NCBI GenBank assembly: GCA_020628165.1
Contig: JAHDFM010000004.1
Location: 25,943-89,942, forward strand
Source of the DNA: Bdellovibrionales bacterium
GTDB lineage: Bacteria > Bdellovibrionota > Bdellovibrionia > Bdellovibrionales > UBA1609
Direction: 5' to 3'
Length of the DNA stretch: 64,000 nucleotides
Shown: positions 8,952 to 18,157 of the stretch, piece after piece
Numbering within the stretch: the first letter of the stretch is position 1
Layout of the letters: each line of letters begins with the position of its first letter
The notes under the pieces: generated by a model
The model's database searches: none
The model's input: the letters and a program-made list of their open reading frames with translations, nothing else
Told to the model about the DNA's origin: nothing
Position numbers and translations under genes: made by a program

Positions 8952-9599
8952 GTGAAAAGAGATGAGCTTCTAATTATATTTGATTGCGATGGCACTCTCG
9001 TTGACAGTGAAGGCTTGGCCCATCAGTTATTTGTTGATTTTTTACAAACAAAAGGTGTTGATGCTGACCCCAAAGAATTTGCCCAAAATATATTTGGCAA
9101 ATCCATGCAAGAGTCGTTAGATATTTTATCTGAAAAGTACCAAATTCAGTTTGCTAATGACTTTGTCGACAATTATCGTCGAGAGCTTTCCATGCATTAT
9201 TCCAACTCGCTCTGCCCTTTTCCTGGCATTTTAAATGTGCTCGGCAGATCACCTTACAAAATATGTGTTGCCTCCAACGGACCTCAAGTGATGATCCAAC
9301 ACGCTCTTAAAACATGCCAGCTCTCGAGCTACTTTCTGCCGCAAACCATTTTTAGTGCCTATGACATTCAAAAATGGAAACCAGATCCTGACCTCTTTTT
9401 ATTTGCGGCAAAATCTCTGGGTCACACTCCAGAAAATTGCATCGTCATTGAAGACAGTGACACCGGGCTCATCGCAAGCAACCGTGCTGGCATGACCACA
9501 TATTTTTTCAACCCGGCCAGAAGGCAAACAAACGTTCCTGTCGACAAAGAAATATATAACTACAAAAATTTACTGACCATTATTGAAAGTGAGTTTTAA
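8952..9599 (+). CDS. HAD-superfamily phosphatase (phosphoglycolate phosphatase / beta-phosphoglucomutase type)
   Basis: This 215-residue cytoplasmic enzyme has all four HAD motifs. Motif I is D11-C-D13-G-T with the nucleophile and acid/base Asp. Motif II is the Ser in CVASNGP, motif III the Lys in KWKPDPDLF, and motif IV the acidic pair in VIEDSDTG. The helical cap after motif I is the C1 type found in phosphoglycolate phosphatases and YqaB-like sugar-phosphate phosphatases. The substrate cannot be read from the sequence. The start is a GTG with no Shine-Dalgarno. A promoter -10 only 6 nt upstream supports it and implies a leaderless message. The gene stands alone between two minus-strand genes. 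Confidence 0.85.
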   Translation: MKRDELLIIFDCDGTLVDSEGLAHQLFVDFLQTKGVDADPKEFAQNIFGKSMQESLDILSEKYQIQFANDFVDNYRRELSMHYSNSLCPFPGILNVLGRSPYKICVASNGPQVMIQHALKTCQLSSYFLPQTIFSAYDIQKWKPDPDLFLFAAKSLGHTPENCIVIEDSDTGLIASNRAGMTTYFFNPARRQTNVPVDKEIYNYKNLLTIIESEF

Positions 9600-9674
9600 T
9601 TGCTTATTTAAAACTGGTAATGCTAAATAAAGGTTATTACAGCTCTGAAAGACTTAATTTAATATATGATTGCT

Positions 9675-10190
9675 TTAAGCGATGAACTTATTTCTTAAAG
9701 CATCGATCTGTGCTAACCAAGTTTTTTCGTTGTGCAGATCAAAGCCAATACTTTCACCGCCCAAGATCACGCTCTTAAAAACTTTTTTAAGTACATCCAC
9801 TTCTATGTTTGATGTGTAATCATTTTCCATACTATCTTCGATGGCTTCGAAAACACTGATCAAATCTGGCGTGGTGACCACTTTAGGTAACTTGGTCATA
9901 TCCAGGCCTTTGCAGGCGACAGGCTTAAAGCCTATTAAATTATTTGTAAGTAGTAGCTTTTTGCCGTTACTGAGGTTCAGTTGTAAAAACTGTTTCCCCG
10001 TGGGATCAACTCTTTCAATCACATCTTCAACCCATTCGTAGTTCAATAGAATTGATTTTTGATCAACGGATTGTTTAATTTTAACTGAGTTGAGCTCTTT
10101 GTCCGATAATGACAAACCTTCAGATTCACCTATGAACTTATCTATTTTATCCTGCAAATTTTCTTCGACGCTAACAACTGAATCTGACAA
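9675..10190 (-). CDS. Conserved-looking hypothetical protein
   Basis: I do not recognise this 171-residue protein. It has no signal peptide or membrane segment and is acidic at the N-terminus. The middle is predicted beta-rich (LLNYEWVEDVIERVDPTGKQ, LQLNLSNGKKLLLTNN) and the C-terminal half helical, ending WLAQIDALRNKFIA. The start is a TTG, decided by a strong Shine-Dalgarno (TAGGAG) 7 nt upstream. No in-frame ATG gives a full-length protein. It is a single gene with no informative neighbours. Confidence 0.7.
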   Translation of the reverse strand: MSDSVVSVEENLQDKIDKFIGESEGLSLSDKELNSVKIKQSVDQKSILLNYEWVEDVIERVDPTGKQFLQLNLSNGKKLLLTNNLIGFKPVACKGLDMTKLPKVVTTPDLISVFEAIEDSMENDYTSNIEVDVLKKVFKSVILGGESIGFDLHNEKTWLAQIDALRNKFIA

Positions 10191-10197
10191 TTTCTAT

Positions 10198-10203
10198 CTC
10201 CTA
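10198..10203 (-). promoter_or_regulatory. Shine-Dalgarno that fixes a TTG start
   Basis: TAGGAG on the minus strand sits 7 nt before the TTG at 10190. It is the main reason for accepting the rare start codon of the hypothetical gene. Confidence 0.65.
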
Positions 10204-10453
10204 ACTAAATGGTCACATTTTTATGAACCACACTTATTTTATTTATCGACGAGTCCCCGATATTTTTTAGTTCAGAAGCCCATTTTTATTCGATTGTCTT
10301 GGAAATTTCTTAAGGATTCCATATGGTTGCCTCAAAAACTGACACTATTTTGCCAATAGTGACTGGAAAGTTGACGTTCTAGACTAAACGCGTGTAGCAA
10401 ATAAAAGCGTTTAATTGTAGCCTGTTACACTCAAGTTAAACAAAAGGTTCGTA

Positions 10454-10756
10454 ATGATCATTGAACGCTGGCAAGCACCCCTCATACCTGACAAGAAGCT
10501 TATATATATCCTTTTTAAGCGTGAAGGACTGGAGCCTTTTGAAGAGAGCCTCGAACCACAACAGACCATCAAAACCCACCGTCACCCTTTTGATGAAGTT
10601 AGGATGATTTTAAGTGGAGAGCTCAAGCTCGATATCTCCGGCAATCAACTGCTACTGCGAGCCGGTGACAAGATCACGATTCCAAGCAACACCAAGCACT
10701 CAAAAACAGTGAACGGTGATGAGCCTTGCGTGTGCATCTGCGCCCAGAAAATTTAG
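10454..10756 (+). CDS. Small cupin-domain protein
   Basis: This 100-residue single-domain cupin has the first cupin motif (HRHPFDEVRMILSGEL) with two His and Glu as likely metal ligands. The second motif (GDKITIPSNTKHS) supplies the third His. It could be a metal-dependent enzyme, a sugar-binding protein or a stress protein; the family is too diverse to say more. A Shine-Dalgarno-like AAAGG lies about 6 nt before the ATG. A fragment of a dispersed repeat follows the stop codon at 10762-10777. Confidence 0.85.
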   Translation: MIIERWQAPLIPDKKLIYILFKREGLEPFEESLEPQQTIKTHRHPFDEVRMILSGELKLDISGNQLLLRAGDKITIPSNTKHSKTVNGDEPCVCICAQKI

Positions 10757-10761
10757 TTTGT

Positions 10762-10777
10762 AGCACTGTCATCCTGA
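10762..10777. repeat. Fragment of the dispersed hairpin repeat
   Basis: These 16 bp differ at one position from the outer arm of the hairpin repeat at 20803-20891 (AGCACTGTCATCCTGA here, with TTAT instead of TCAT there). It lies just after a stop codon, as the other copies do. The inner part and opposite arm are missing. Confidence 0.4.
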
Positions 10778-10854
10778 TTGATAACTTATTAGGTTGAACA
10801 TTTGTCGTGAATGTAAAGTAAATTTAAAACCAATAAGCCAATTTATCTTTCAAC

Positions 10855-10884
10855 TTGCTTTTGCCTCTTTAACGGCTTTATATC
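10855..10884 (+). promoter_or_regulatory. Possible promoter of rarA
   Basis: TTGCTT (10855-10860), 18 nt, then TATATC (10879-10884). The ATG follows after 6 nt without a Shine-Dalgarno, again suggesting a leaderless message. The -35 match is modest. Confidence 0.4.
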
Positions 10885-10890
10885 CATATT

Positions 10891-12201
10891 ATGGATTTAT
10901 TTTTAAGCAATGAAGACTCCATAGAAGACAAGCCTCTCGCCGAACAGATGAGGCCACAGAGCTTTGCAGACTTTGTCGGTCAGAAGCACTTATTTGGTGA
11001 TCGCTCTGTTTTCCGCAAGATGCTAGATAAAGGTTTACTCTCTAATATCCTGCTATGGGGCCCACCAGGAACGGGCAAAACCACATTTGCACTTTTACTG
11101 TCGCAAAAGTTTGATAGTGAATTCATAAAGGTCAATGCCATTGAAACAGGTGCTAAAAAACTTCGTGAAATTGGCAACCAGGCGCAACTCGACAAAAGAG
11201 TGCGACAAAAAAGCACCATCCTATTTATAGATGAGATCCATCGTCTAAATAAATCACAACAAGATGTGCTGCTCCCCTTCACCGAACAAGGTGATTTTAC
11301 CTTAGTTGGGGCCACCACTGAAAACCCAAGCTATGAAGTGAACTCAGCTTTGCTGAGCCGAGTGAAGGTTCTGCTATTTAAACCACTGAACGACGCTGAT
11401 ATATTGTCGTTGCTGCAAAAGGTGTTAGAAAAAAAACAAATTACAAAAGCATCCTTATTAAGCGAAGAGTGTTTACAGCAGCTCATTCAAATGGCCAGCG
11501 GAGATGCTCGAAAATTTTTATTACTCATTGAACCATTACTGCAAGCCTACTCTGAAACAGATGATATGAACATTGATTGGCCACTGTCCTTAGAAAATTA
11601 CAATGAACAATTCCTATCGCACAGTGCACTTTATTACGACAAATCGAGTGACCATCACTATGACACTATCTCAGCTTTTATAAAGAGCATTCGTGGCAGT
11701 GATCCCGACGCTGCTCTTTATTACTTAGCACGGATGGTTAAGGGTGGAGAAGACCCTGTGTTTATTGCCAGGAGACTTGTCATCCTAGCTTCTGAAGACG
11801 TGGGCAATGCCGACCCCAAAGCTTTGCCCCTGGCCACCAGTGGGCTAGAGGCTGTAAAGGCGATCGGTTTGCCGGAGGCCGGAATTAACTTAGCGCAAGT
11901 CACGACCTACCTGGCTTCTGCTCCTAAATCTAACCGTTCTTACAAGGGCTACAAAGAGGCCCTAAAGTTTGTAGAAAAAACAGGGCAGCTGCCAGTGCCT
12001 ATGGCGCTGCGATCAGCACAAACTCAATTCGTAAAAAAACTTGGTTACGGCAAAGATTATAAGTACTCACACACGGGACAAAAGGGCTGGGTCAAACAAA
12101 GGTTTTTGCCTGAGGGAATTGCTGACGTCACCTTCTACGAACCCAGCGACAGAGGATTTGAAAAAAACATCAAAGCTTATTTAGAGTGGATGAAATCGTA
12201 A
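10891..12201 (+). CDS. rarA: Replication-associated recombination protein A (AAA+ ATPase)
   Basis: This 436-residue cytoplasmic AAA+ ATPase is clamp-loader-like and acts at stalled replication forks as a tetramer. The Walker A motif is at residues 57-65 (GPPGTGKTT), Walker B and box at LFIDEIHRLN, sensor 1 at VGATTENPS, and the arginine-finger region at LLSRVKV. The C-terminal half has the RarA/MgsA signature text (KSIRGSDPDAALYYLARM, GGEDPVFIARRL, ASEDVGNADP). Length is normal for the family. It is convergent with the lipoprotein gene that ends at 12259, with 57 bp between them. Confidence 0.95.
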   Translation: MDLFLSNEDSIEDKPLAEQMRPQSFADFVGQKHLFGDRSVFRKMLDKGLLSNILLWGPPGTGKTTFALLLSQKFDSEFIKVNAIETGAKKLREIGNQAQLDKRVRQKSTILFIDEIHRLNKSQQDVLLPFTEQGDFTLVGATTENPSYEVNSALLSRVKVLLFKPLNDADILSLLQKVLEKKQITKASLLSEECLQQLIQMASGDARKFLLLIEPLLQAYSETDDMNIDWPLSLENYNEQFLSHSALYYDKSSDHHYDTISAFIKSIRGSDPDAALYYLARMVKGGEDPVFIARRLVILASEDVGNADPKALPLATSGLEAVKAIGLPEAGINLAQVTTYLASAPKSNRSYKGYKEALKFVEKTGQLPVPMALRSAQTQFVKKLGYGKDYKYSHTGQKGWVKQRFLPEGIADVTFYEPSDRGFEKNIKAYLEWMKS

Positions 12202-12258
12202 TAAACAGGATTTGCAACCAATTGTTATCCCAAGCTCATTAATATCAATGACGTTTCT

Positions 12259-12924
12259 TTAGTTGAATTTCTCAAAATAAGTGATTCTTTTATAAGGACC
12301 TTCATTCTTTAAGAAAGGATCATCTGGAGAAACTGGGCTTGGCGCACCAGTACCATCTTGAGTGCAGTTAGTATCTGAGTCAGCCACAAAGTCTGCTGGA
12401 GTGGCACTTGTAAAAAAGCCAGTGACTGTCACTAGTACTTTTAACTGATAACCTCCAAAGGCTTCTCCTTCTTTAACGTTATCAATATAAAAAAGAGAGC
12501 GATCAAAATTTCCAATCGTAACTGTCTTGCCAGGAGCCATGAATGAGAAAAAGCGTCCACTAGAAATTTGATCGGGAACCACAAGCAAACAGTGAGTGAA
12601 TGTTTGCGGTGCATACGAAAAGGTACTCACAGCCCCGTTATTATTAAGATCTGTAACTTCAGCCACCACGTTGGTGATCACCACCGATTTTGTATTGTTG
12701 TTTTGTAATTGAACTGAAAAGTAAAAAAAGTCTCCAATCAGATTTTTAAAGCCTTCTGGGTCTAGTGGATCTGGAACCTGCGTACCTTCTTCTGAACCTT
12801 TAGTGATCGTGCTTGCAAATGAATTCACAGGAACGGTCTCAGATTCTTTATCAATCTCGCCACAAGAAATAACACAGAAACTTGTCAGCATAAAAACTGC
12901 AAACATAATAAGATTAAACTTCAT
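12259..12924 (-). CDS. Lipoprotein of unknown function, last gene of the pil cluster
   Basis: A 221-residue predicted lipoprotein, lipobox VISC with Cys at 21. The mature part is beta-rich, with Ig-like text (FFYFSVQLQNNNTKSVVITN, then LKVLVTVTGFF) and two cysteines that may bridge. Its start overlaps the end of pilQ by 11 bp, so translation is probably coupled and the protein may help PilQ insertion or act at the pilus pore. I see no TPR motifs, so it is not a PilF/PilW-type pilotin. Function is unknown. Confidence 0.7.
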   Translation of the reverse strand: MKFNLIMFAVFMLTSFCVISCGEIDKESETVPVNSFASTITKGSEEGTQVPDPLDPEGFKNLIGDFFYFSVQLQNNNTKSVVITNVVAEVTDLNNNGAVSTFSYAPQTFTHCLLVVPDQISSGRFFSFMAPGKTVTIGNFDRSLFYIDNVKEGEAFGGYQLKVLVTVTGFFTSATPADFVADSDTNCTQDGTGAPSPVSPDDPFLKNEGPYKRITYFEKFN

Positions 12925-15178
12925 TGTTATCTCCCATCACTTTTGGTGTTAGAAAAATTAACAGTTCATTTTTAGTGTTCTCTTTAACTTTACTTTTAAA
13001 CAACCATCCTATGATTGGAATTTTGCGTAAGCCCGCAGGCCCTGTTTCACCTTTTAGTCCAAGGCTGTCATAAATTCCACCTATCACAGCTGTCTCACCA
13101 CTTTTGACAATAACCTTTGACTTAGCTGCTCTTTCGTTCACCGCACGAGCTAAGGTTTGTGTATTTTCAATGGCACCAGGGAAGGCTCGACTCACGTTGA
13201 AGTCCATCAACACATCATTGTTGTTGGTGATCTGCGGAGTCACTTGCAGTCTTAAAGTGACGGGCTTTCTTTCAACTTTTTCAGAGACAACACCATTGTC
13301 TACGGTTGATGTGATGGTCAGCACCTCTGCTTTTTGAGAAATTTCAGCTCGCTCTTTATTCATTGCTAAAATTCTTGGTTGCGATAAAATCTTAGTTAAG
13401 TTTTCATTTTCTGAAAGAGCCAAACTTGCAGTTAGGTCACCGATACTTTTTAAGGTTCCGATAGTTAAACTTGCAAACCCTGAAGCTGCTGAAATTTGTG
13501 AAAAGTTGGAGGAATTCATTTCAACTCTTGGCTGAATCAAAATAGGTGATCCAAATGGCCCTCCCGATTGATCAACTATGGAACTGCCATTTTTAGCTCC
13601 CCACTGAACTCCAATATTTTGCGTGAACTTCTCTTGGGCCTCAACAATTTTGCCTTCAATCAAAACCTGCTTTGGCTTGATATCAAGAAGCTTAATAATT
13701 TTTGCAACTTTTGATTGAACCTCTTGAGAGTCGGTGATGATCATGGTGTTGGTTCTTGTATCCATGATCGCACGCCCTTTATTTGGCGTGAGTACCAATT
13801 TAATATTACCAACAATCTGACCTGGGTCGGCATAATTGATTGTGTATGTTTTCACAAGGGCAGGTTGTAACTGACTGATGTTATCGTGGGTCTTCTTAAT
13901 AGCCGTTGCTAAGCCTTCAAGCTCTTTCAAGGTGGCAATTCTAAGCACGTTGCCCTCACGTACGTACCCAAGAGAGTTCGACTTCATAATCGTTACTAAA
14001 GCTTGATCCCAAGGAACTTGTCTTAGTTTTAAAGAAATTTGCCCCTTAACATCTTTTGATACAATAATATTAGCACCACTTTCTTCTGAGATAAAATTCA
14101 ACAAATCACGAATATTGACATTGTTCGCTTGAATAGAGATGGGCTTTCCATAGTAGTTCGCATTGCCAATAAGAAACTCATAAAAGTTGTTTGCAGACAG
14201 AATCCCCTTATTCATTGGTGCTTTCGGTATGTAAGTTTGACTTTCTTCAGGAGCTTCATTGCTTGCAACTGGGCTAATAGCACCAGAGCTTGCCATTGCT
14301 AAAATGGAATTTCCTTCTTGCTGTATTTGTGGCATGGATGTTCCTGGACGCATCTGTATAACAACACTCGTTGTCGTGCCATTATCTTGCTGATAAGCGT
14401 TTAAGCCAGCAAATGGAGTTCCATTAAAATCTTTCATTATAAAAGGTCTTTTTAAACTTTCAGGAATTGTGGTGTTGAAAATATCGATCACCATTTGACG
14501 TTGATCATTGTTCACTCGCTGTGAAATTTCAGCAGGAGAAGCCGTTTTTATAACAATAACTCCGGTATTCCCCTCTACAGAATCAAAATCAATAGAGCTC
14601 ACTGCATTGTTAGCTACACTTTGCTCAATGGGCTCCTCGATGATCGGCTCTTCTTCGATAGCCACCTGTTCGATCTCTTCAATAGGCTCTGTGATGGCCT
14701 CCTCAATGGCTTCATCTTGATTCACAGACTCACTGATAGCTCCTTCTTCAGCAAAGTCATCGAAATCGTCGTCATTGACCGCTACTTCTTCACCAAAGCC
14801 GTCATCCTCTGCATCAGCAAAATCATCTCCGCCTTCGTCTCCAAAGTCATCGTCGCCAAAGTCATCGCCTTCATCGTCTCCAAAACCTTCATCTCCAGAG
14901 TCGGCAAAATCATCGCCACCCTCATCATCAAAGCCCTCGTCGGCAAAGTCGTCATCTTCCCCTTCATCTCCAAAGCCTTCGTCATCAGAATCAGCAAAGT
15001 CATCGCCTTCTTCATCATCAAAACCTTCATCGTCTTCAAGCTCTTCATCGATAGCTTCCTCAACTTCCGTGAGGACATCGGAACCATCATCAAAGCCATC
15101 ATCTGTCGACGTACAGCTTGTAAATAATGTGAGTGAAAGTAAGCAAATCACCATCCATAGCAGATTTCTCATTTTCAT
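12914..15178 (-). CDS. pilQ: Type IV pilus secretin PilQ with acidic N-terminal insert and a lipobox
   Basis: PilQ (754 residues) forms the outer-membrane ring through which the type IV pilus passes. Order: signal peptide with lipobox FTSC (Cys 22); a strongly acidic, repetitive Asp/Glu/Gly/Phe region (about 26-190); an AMIN-like domain (about 200-300); an STN/N0 domain (ANNVNIRDLLNFISEESG); secretin N1 (LVKTYTINYADPGQIVGNIK); and the secretin core (about 500-750) with VLIEGKIVEAQ and VIGGIYDS. The lipobox and the acidic insert are unusual for PilQ. A good Shine-Dalgarno (AAGGAG) precedes the ATG. It is the fifth gene of pilMNOPQ, 95 bp after pilP, so a separate promoter is possible. Confidence 0.95.
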   Translation of the reverse strand: MKMRNLLWMVICLLSLTLFTSCTSTDDGFDDGSDVLTEVEEAIDEELEDDEGFDDEEGDDFADSDDEGFGDEGEDDDFADEGFDDEGGDDFADSGDEGFGDDEGDDFGDDDFGDEGGDDFADAEDDGFGEEVAVNDDDFDDFAEEGAISESVNQDEAIEEAITEPIEEIEQVAIEEEPIIEEPIEQSVANNAVSSIDFDSVEGNTGVIVIKTASPAEISQRVNNDQRQMVIDIFNTTIPESLKRPFIMKDFNGTPFAGLNAYQQDNGTTTSVVIQMRPGTSMPQIQQEGNSILAMASSGAISPVASNEAPEESQTYIPKAPMNKGILSANNFYEFLIGNANYYGKPISIQANNVNIRDLLNFISEESGANIIVSKDVKGQISLKLRQVPWDQALVTIMKSNSLGYVREGNVLRIATLKELEGLATAIKKTHDNISQLQPALVKTYTINYADPGQIVGNIKLVLTPNKGRAIMDTRTNTMIITDSQEVQSKVAKIIKLLDIKPKQVLIEGKIVEAQEKFTQNIGVQWGAKNGSSIVDQSGGPFGSPILIQPRVEMNSSNFSQISAASGFASLTIGTLKSIGDLTASLALSENENLTKILSQPRILAMNKERAEISQKAEVLTITSTVDNGVVSEKVERKPVTLRLQVTPQITNNNDVLMDFNVSRAFPGAIENTQTLARAVNERAAKSKVIVKSGETAVIGGIYDSLGLKGETGPAGLRKIPIIGWLFKSKVKENTKNELLIFLTPKVMGDNNEV

Positions 15179-15273
15179 AGTCTTTTCTCCTTAGCTACCT
15201 CTCAAAAAAAATATTTTGAAGTCAGTAGCATTTAAAACAAACAATATATTTCAACAAAAACCACACAAAAATT

Positions 15274-15858
15274 TTAACGTTTCAAGTACATGTACTTGGT
15301 GTAGACCAAAGTTTTACCCTTAGCTTTAAACTTTTGGATGATCACAACTTCACCTTCTCGAACAGCTGCAATGTAACCACCACCATTTCCTATTTTGTCA
15401 TTAATACTTAATATGTGTTGTCTTTCAGTAGGGTCTTCTATGATCACCCTAGGTTTTTTGACATCCCAAAGAATGGCTTTCAAATTGAGTTGTTGCAAAT
15501 TGTAATTCAAGATCGACGATTTGCTAATCTCTGGCTTTTTCTCTTCATCGTCTTCTTCATTATTTTCTTGCAACTCAAACAATCCACTTGGGACATCATC
15601 AATAAACTTAAATGGCTGAAAGGGATCTCTCCGCCCTTCCACATCATAGGCATAAGGCTCTAAATAAGAGAGGATCTCTGCTTCTAGCTGATCAAACTCA
15701 TCTTCCACCTTAGTTTGAAAGTTCGGATCTTTTTGAGGAGTTTGCTGCTGTTGTTGAGCAGAAATATCTTCAGGTGAAGCCTTCGGATCAATCTTTGGCT
15801 GTTGACCCTCAACAGTGGTATAGAACATAGTCATAAATAGAATTAAAACTAATTTCAT
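15274..15858 (-). CDS. pilP: Type IV pilus assembly protein PilP
   Basis: A 194-residue exported protein with a signal peptide (cleaved near VEG-Q). A Gln/Pro-rich linker follows (residues 20-45), then the PilP beta domain: GRRDPFQPF is the family hallmark, with LNLKAILWDVKKPRVIIED next to it. PilP joins the PilN/PilO inner-membrane complex to PilQ. Many family members are lipoproteins, but here no lipobox Cys is present. It lies 5 nt after pilO and upstream of pilQ. Confidence 0.92.
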   Translation of the reverse strand: MKLVLILFMTMFYTTVEGQQPKIDPKASPEDISAQQQQQTPQKDPNFQTKVEDEFDQLEAEILSYLEPYAYDVEGRRDPFQPFKFIDDVPSGLFELQENNEEDDEEKKPEISKSSILNYNLQQLNLKAILWDVKKPRVIIEDPTERQHILSINDKIGNGGGYIAAVREGEVVIIQKFKAKGKTLVYTKYMYLKR

Positions 15859-15863
15859 TTTAC

Positions 15864-16436
15864 CTACTTAACCTCATCAATAACAGACTTATATTTATAC
15901 CCAATAAATGTTGCCGCAAATGAAATCATCCCCTCATTGGTTCGCGACTTTGACTTAATAACAAATTTTTTCATCGTTACAATATTTTCTAACTCGGTGA
16001 GCTTCGCTATGAACACCATGATTTGAGTAAAGTTTCCTTCGAGATTAATATTTACAGGAACTTCTTCATACAGTTCAGAAGAATTATTTTTACGACCCCT
16101 TGTCTCTGAAACACCAATGATGTTCACACCAGCCAGCTTTGCTGAGTCAGTTAGACTTTTCATCATTTTTGAAGACGACATATCTTTAGGTATGTATTTA
16201 ATCACCTTATTGATGGTGTTCCCCAAACTTTCTAATTGCTTTTTATAGGCCTTAGCTTCTTCTATCAGTGTGTCGGCCTCACTGTTTTTTTTGTAGAGTT
16301 GTGATTTTTTATTTTTTAAAGTCTTGATCTGCTTATCTTGACTGAGACCTTTAAAAACAAATACAAAAGCAATGCCGGCAATGAATAAGCCAATCAAACA
16401 AGCCTGCACTGGAGACATTTCTTTTAAAAAGTTCAT
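15864..16436 (-). CDS. pilO: Type IV pilus assembly protein PilO
   Basis: A 190-residue bitopic inner-membrane protein: short cytoplasmic N-terminus, one membrane helix (about 12-30), a periplasmic coiled coil (32-75) and a ferredoxin-like domain (ending FAATFIGYKYK). It pairs with PilN to form the alignment subcomplex of the pilus machine. Its start follows the pilN stop with no gap, so the genes are translationally coupled. Confidence 0.92.
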   Translation of the reverse strand: MNFLKEMSPVQACLIGLFIAGIAFVFVFKGLSQDKQIKTLKNKKSQLYKKNSEADTLIEEAKAYKKQLESLGNTINKVIKYIPKDMSSSKMMKSLTDSAKLAGVNIIGVSETRGRKNNSSELYEEVPVNINLEGNFTQIMVFIAKLTELENIVTMKKFVIKSKSRTNEGMISFAATFIGYKYKSVIDEVK

Positions 16437-17063
16437 CTATATCACCTTTAACCTTGCTTGAACTTCAAAAATAACTTCTGTTCCTCGAGCTGTTTTTTCT
16501 TCAATAGATTTTCTAATTTGTATGTCATGAAAAAAATTGCTATTTTCCATTTCAATTAAAAAATCAGAGAAGGCCTTTTGCTCTAAAGCAGCTCCCTCTA
16601 GTACAAAAATTCTGTCTTCATAATTAACATTTTTAAACCATAACTTTTCAGGAATGATCTCTTGCAAATAATCAAGAGCTTTTAATTCATGCAAACGGAA
16701 GCGAGAAAGCTCTTTCACCGCCATGATTTTTCGTTTGAACTCATCCCCTTCAACTTTGTACTTTGAAAACTCTTTGACTAAGTCTTTTTTAGATTTTATT
16801 TCTTTTTCAATTTGAACGATGTTTGCCTGTAATTTTTTTCGAAGCTTACGTTCACTAGATTTTGACGTGTCTGTGTACATTTTCGCTAAAAAGGTAAACA
16901 GAGCCATCAGCAAAAGGTTTATCAAAACCTTTTTACCCTCTTCTTGACTCACTCCCATTTTTTTTAAATGTATAGAGCTATCCAGGACCGTTCCACCAAA
17001 CCCGGTTTGTGTGCTATTTAAAGCATCTGATTTAACTCTGGTTTTAAGTAGGTTCACGTCCAT
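16437..17063 (-). CDS. pilN: Type IV pilus assembly protein PilN
   Basis: A 208-residue bitopic inner-membrane protein. The N-terminal VNLLKTR resembles the INLLP-like peptide with which PilN docks into PilM. A membrane helix (about 45-62) is followed by a coiled coil and a small alpha/beta domain. It shares one base with the pilM stop (TAATG-type junction). Length is normal for the family. Confidence 0.92.
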   Translation of the reverse strand: MDVNLLKTRVKSDALNSTQTGFGGTVLDSSIHLKKMGVSQEEGKKVLINLLLMALFTFLAKMYTDTSKSSERKLRKKLQANIVQIEKEIKSKKDLVKEFSKYKVEGDEFKRKIMAVKELSRFRLHELKALDYLQEIIPEKLWFKNVNYEDRIFVLEGAALEQKAFSDFLIEMENSNFFHDIQIRKSIEEKTARGTEVIFEVQARLKVI

Positions 17064-18106
17064 TATTTCATCATCCCCACAGCTAAGCCTATCGAAACCG
17101 CAGCAAAATCAAGAGCATTGTTAACCATGCTCTCTGACTTTCCACTGGTGTTTATATTCAGTTTTAAAAATGGATCCAATCTTTTCACACGATATGTCTT
17201 CACCATTTTTTCGTAAAGACCAAACACTTTAAGGCCACCACCAGTGACGTAACTGGCAGAAAACCCAGAGCTCTCTGTTGTATTTAAGTAATATTCAATG
17301 GTGGTATTGATCTCTTCACAGAAAAACTCATGAGCCATGTTAATGGTGTTCATCACCTCTTCGGGGACTTCTTCACCATTTGATGCACTAATCTTGAGTG
17401 CCTCTGCCTCTTCGTAACTGATACCAAGTGCATTTTCAATTTCTTGAGTGTAGCTTCTACCGCCCACAGGAATATCTCGGCAAAATACAATTTCTTTATT
17501 TTCGACAACAACAAACTGAGTGAATTCGGCACCTATACTAAATAAAACAATGCGGTCACTGTCATTATAGTCATAGTTGGCATTAAAAACATTGAAAAGA
17601 GCAACACTGCTCACATCAATCCCTGCTAAATTTAATTTAGTTTCTTGGGCCATCTCAATATTTTTAGTGATGCCCTCTCTAAGAGCAGCAACAATAAAGA
17701 CCGCCATAGACTCTGGGTCTTCACATTTTTTTAAAACATTGTAATCGATATTCACTTCGTCAAGCTCGTAGGGAATGTACTGTTCTGCTTCCCACTTCAA
17801 TTGCTCTGGCAAAAGTTTAAGATCCATCTTTGGAATGACAATGCGTTTGGAAATTACTTGTGCACCGAACATTGAAACAACAACATTTTTTTTATTGATG
17901 CGAAACTTATCAAAAAGCTTTTTAATTTGCTCAACCACTTCTTCCATATTAATGACTTCACCATTAGCGAAAGAATTTTCTGGAGTCTGTAATATACCTA
18001 TTTTATCAAGAGCGTATTTTTTTTTCTTCTTGGTGATTTGTACTACTTTGATACAGTTTGAACCAATATCTAATCCGACATAAGTTTTAGGTCCAAATAA
18101 TTGCAT
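17063..18106 (-). CDS. pilM: Type IV pilus assembly ATPase-like protein PilM
   Basis: A 347-residue actin/FtsA-like cytoplasmic protein. It shows the N-terminal nucleotide-binding pattern (VGLDIGSNCIKVVQ), the PilM-typical AEQYIPYELDEV and the second phosphate loop (VTGGGLKVFG). It binds the N-terminal peptide of PilN and couples the pilus platform to cytoplasmic motors. It is the first gene of pilMNOPQ, with a good Shine-Dalgarno (AAGGAAG) and its own probable promoter upstream, separate from the prepilin peptidase gene 191 bp away. Confidence 0.95.
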   Translation of the reverse strand: MQLFGPKTYVGLDIGSNCIKVVQITKKKKKYALDKIGILQTPENSFANGEVINMEEVVEQIKKLFDKFRINKKNVVVSMFGAQVISKRIVIPKMDLKLLPEQLKWEAEQYIPYELDEVNIDYNVLKKCEDPESMAVFIVAALREGITKNIEMAQETKLNLAGIDVSSVALFNVFNANYDYNDSDRIVLFSIGAEFTQFVVVENKEIVFCRDIPVGGRSYTQEIENALGISYEEAEALKISASNGEEVPEEVMNTINMAHEFFCEEINTTIEYYLNTTESSGFSASYVTGGGLKVFGLYEKMVKTYRVKRLDPFLKLNINTSGKSESMVNNALDFAAVSIGLAVGMMK

Positions 18107-18157
18107 AGTGTATCTTCCTTGATGTAACTCTTCTAGACGAAGTGTTTAGGTCCGCTA

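Noticed and set aside
14775-15194. Long plus-strand frame rich in Ser, Pro and Lys
   Set aside because: It is the reverse of the acidic repeat region of pilQ. Low complexity on one strand keeps the other open; no Shine-Dalgarno or family match.
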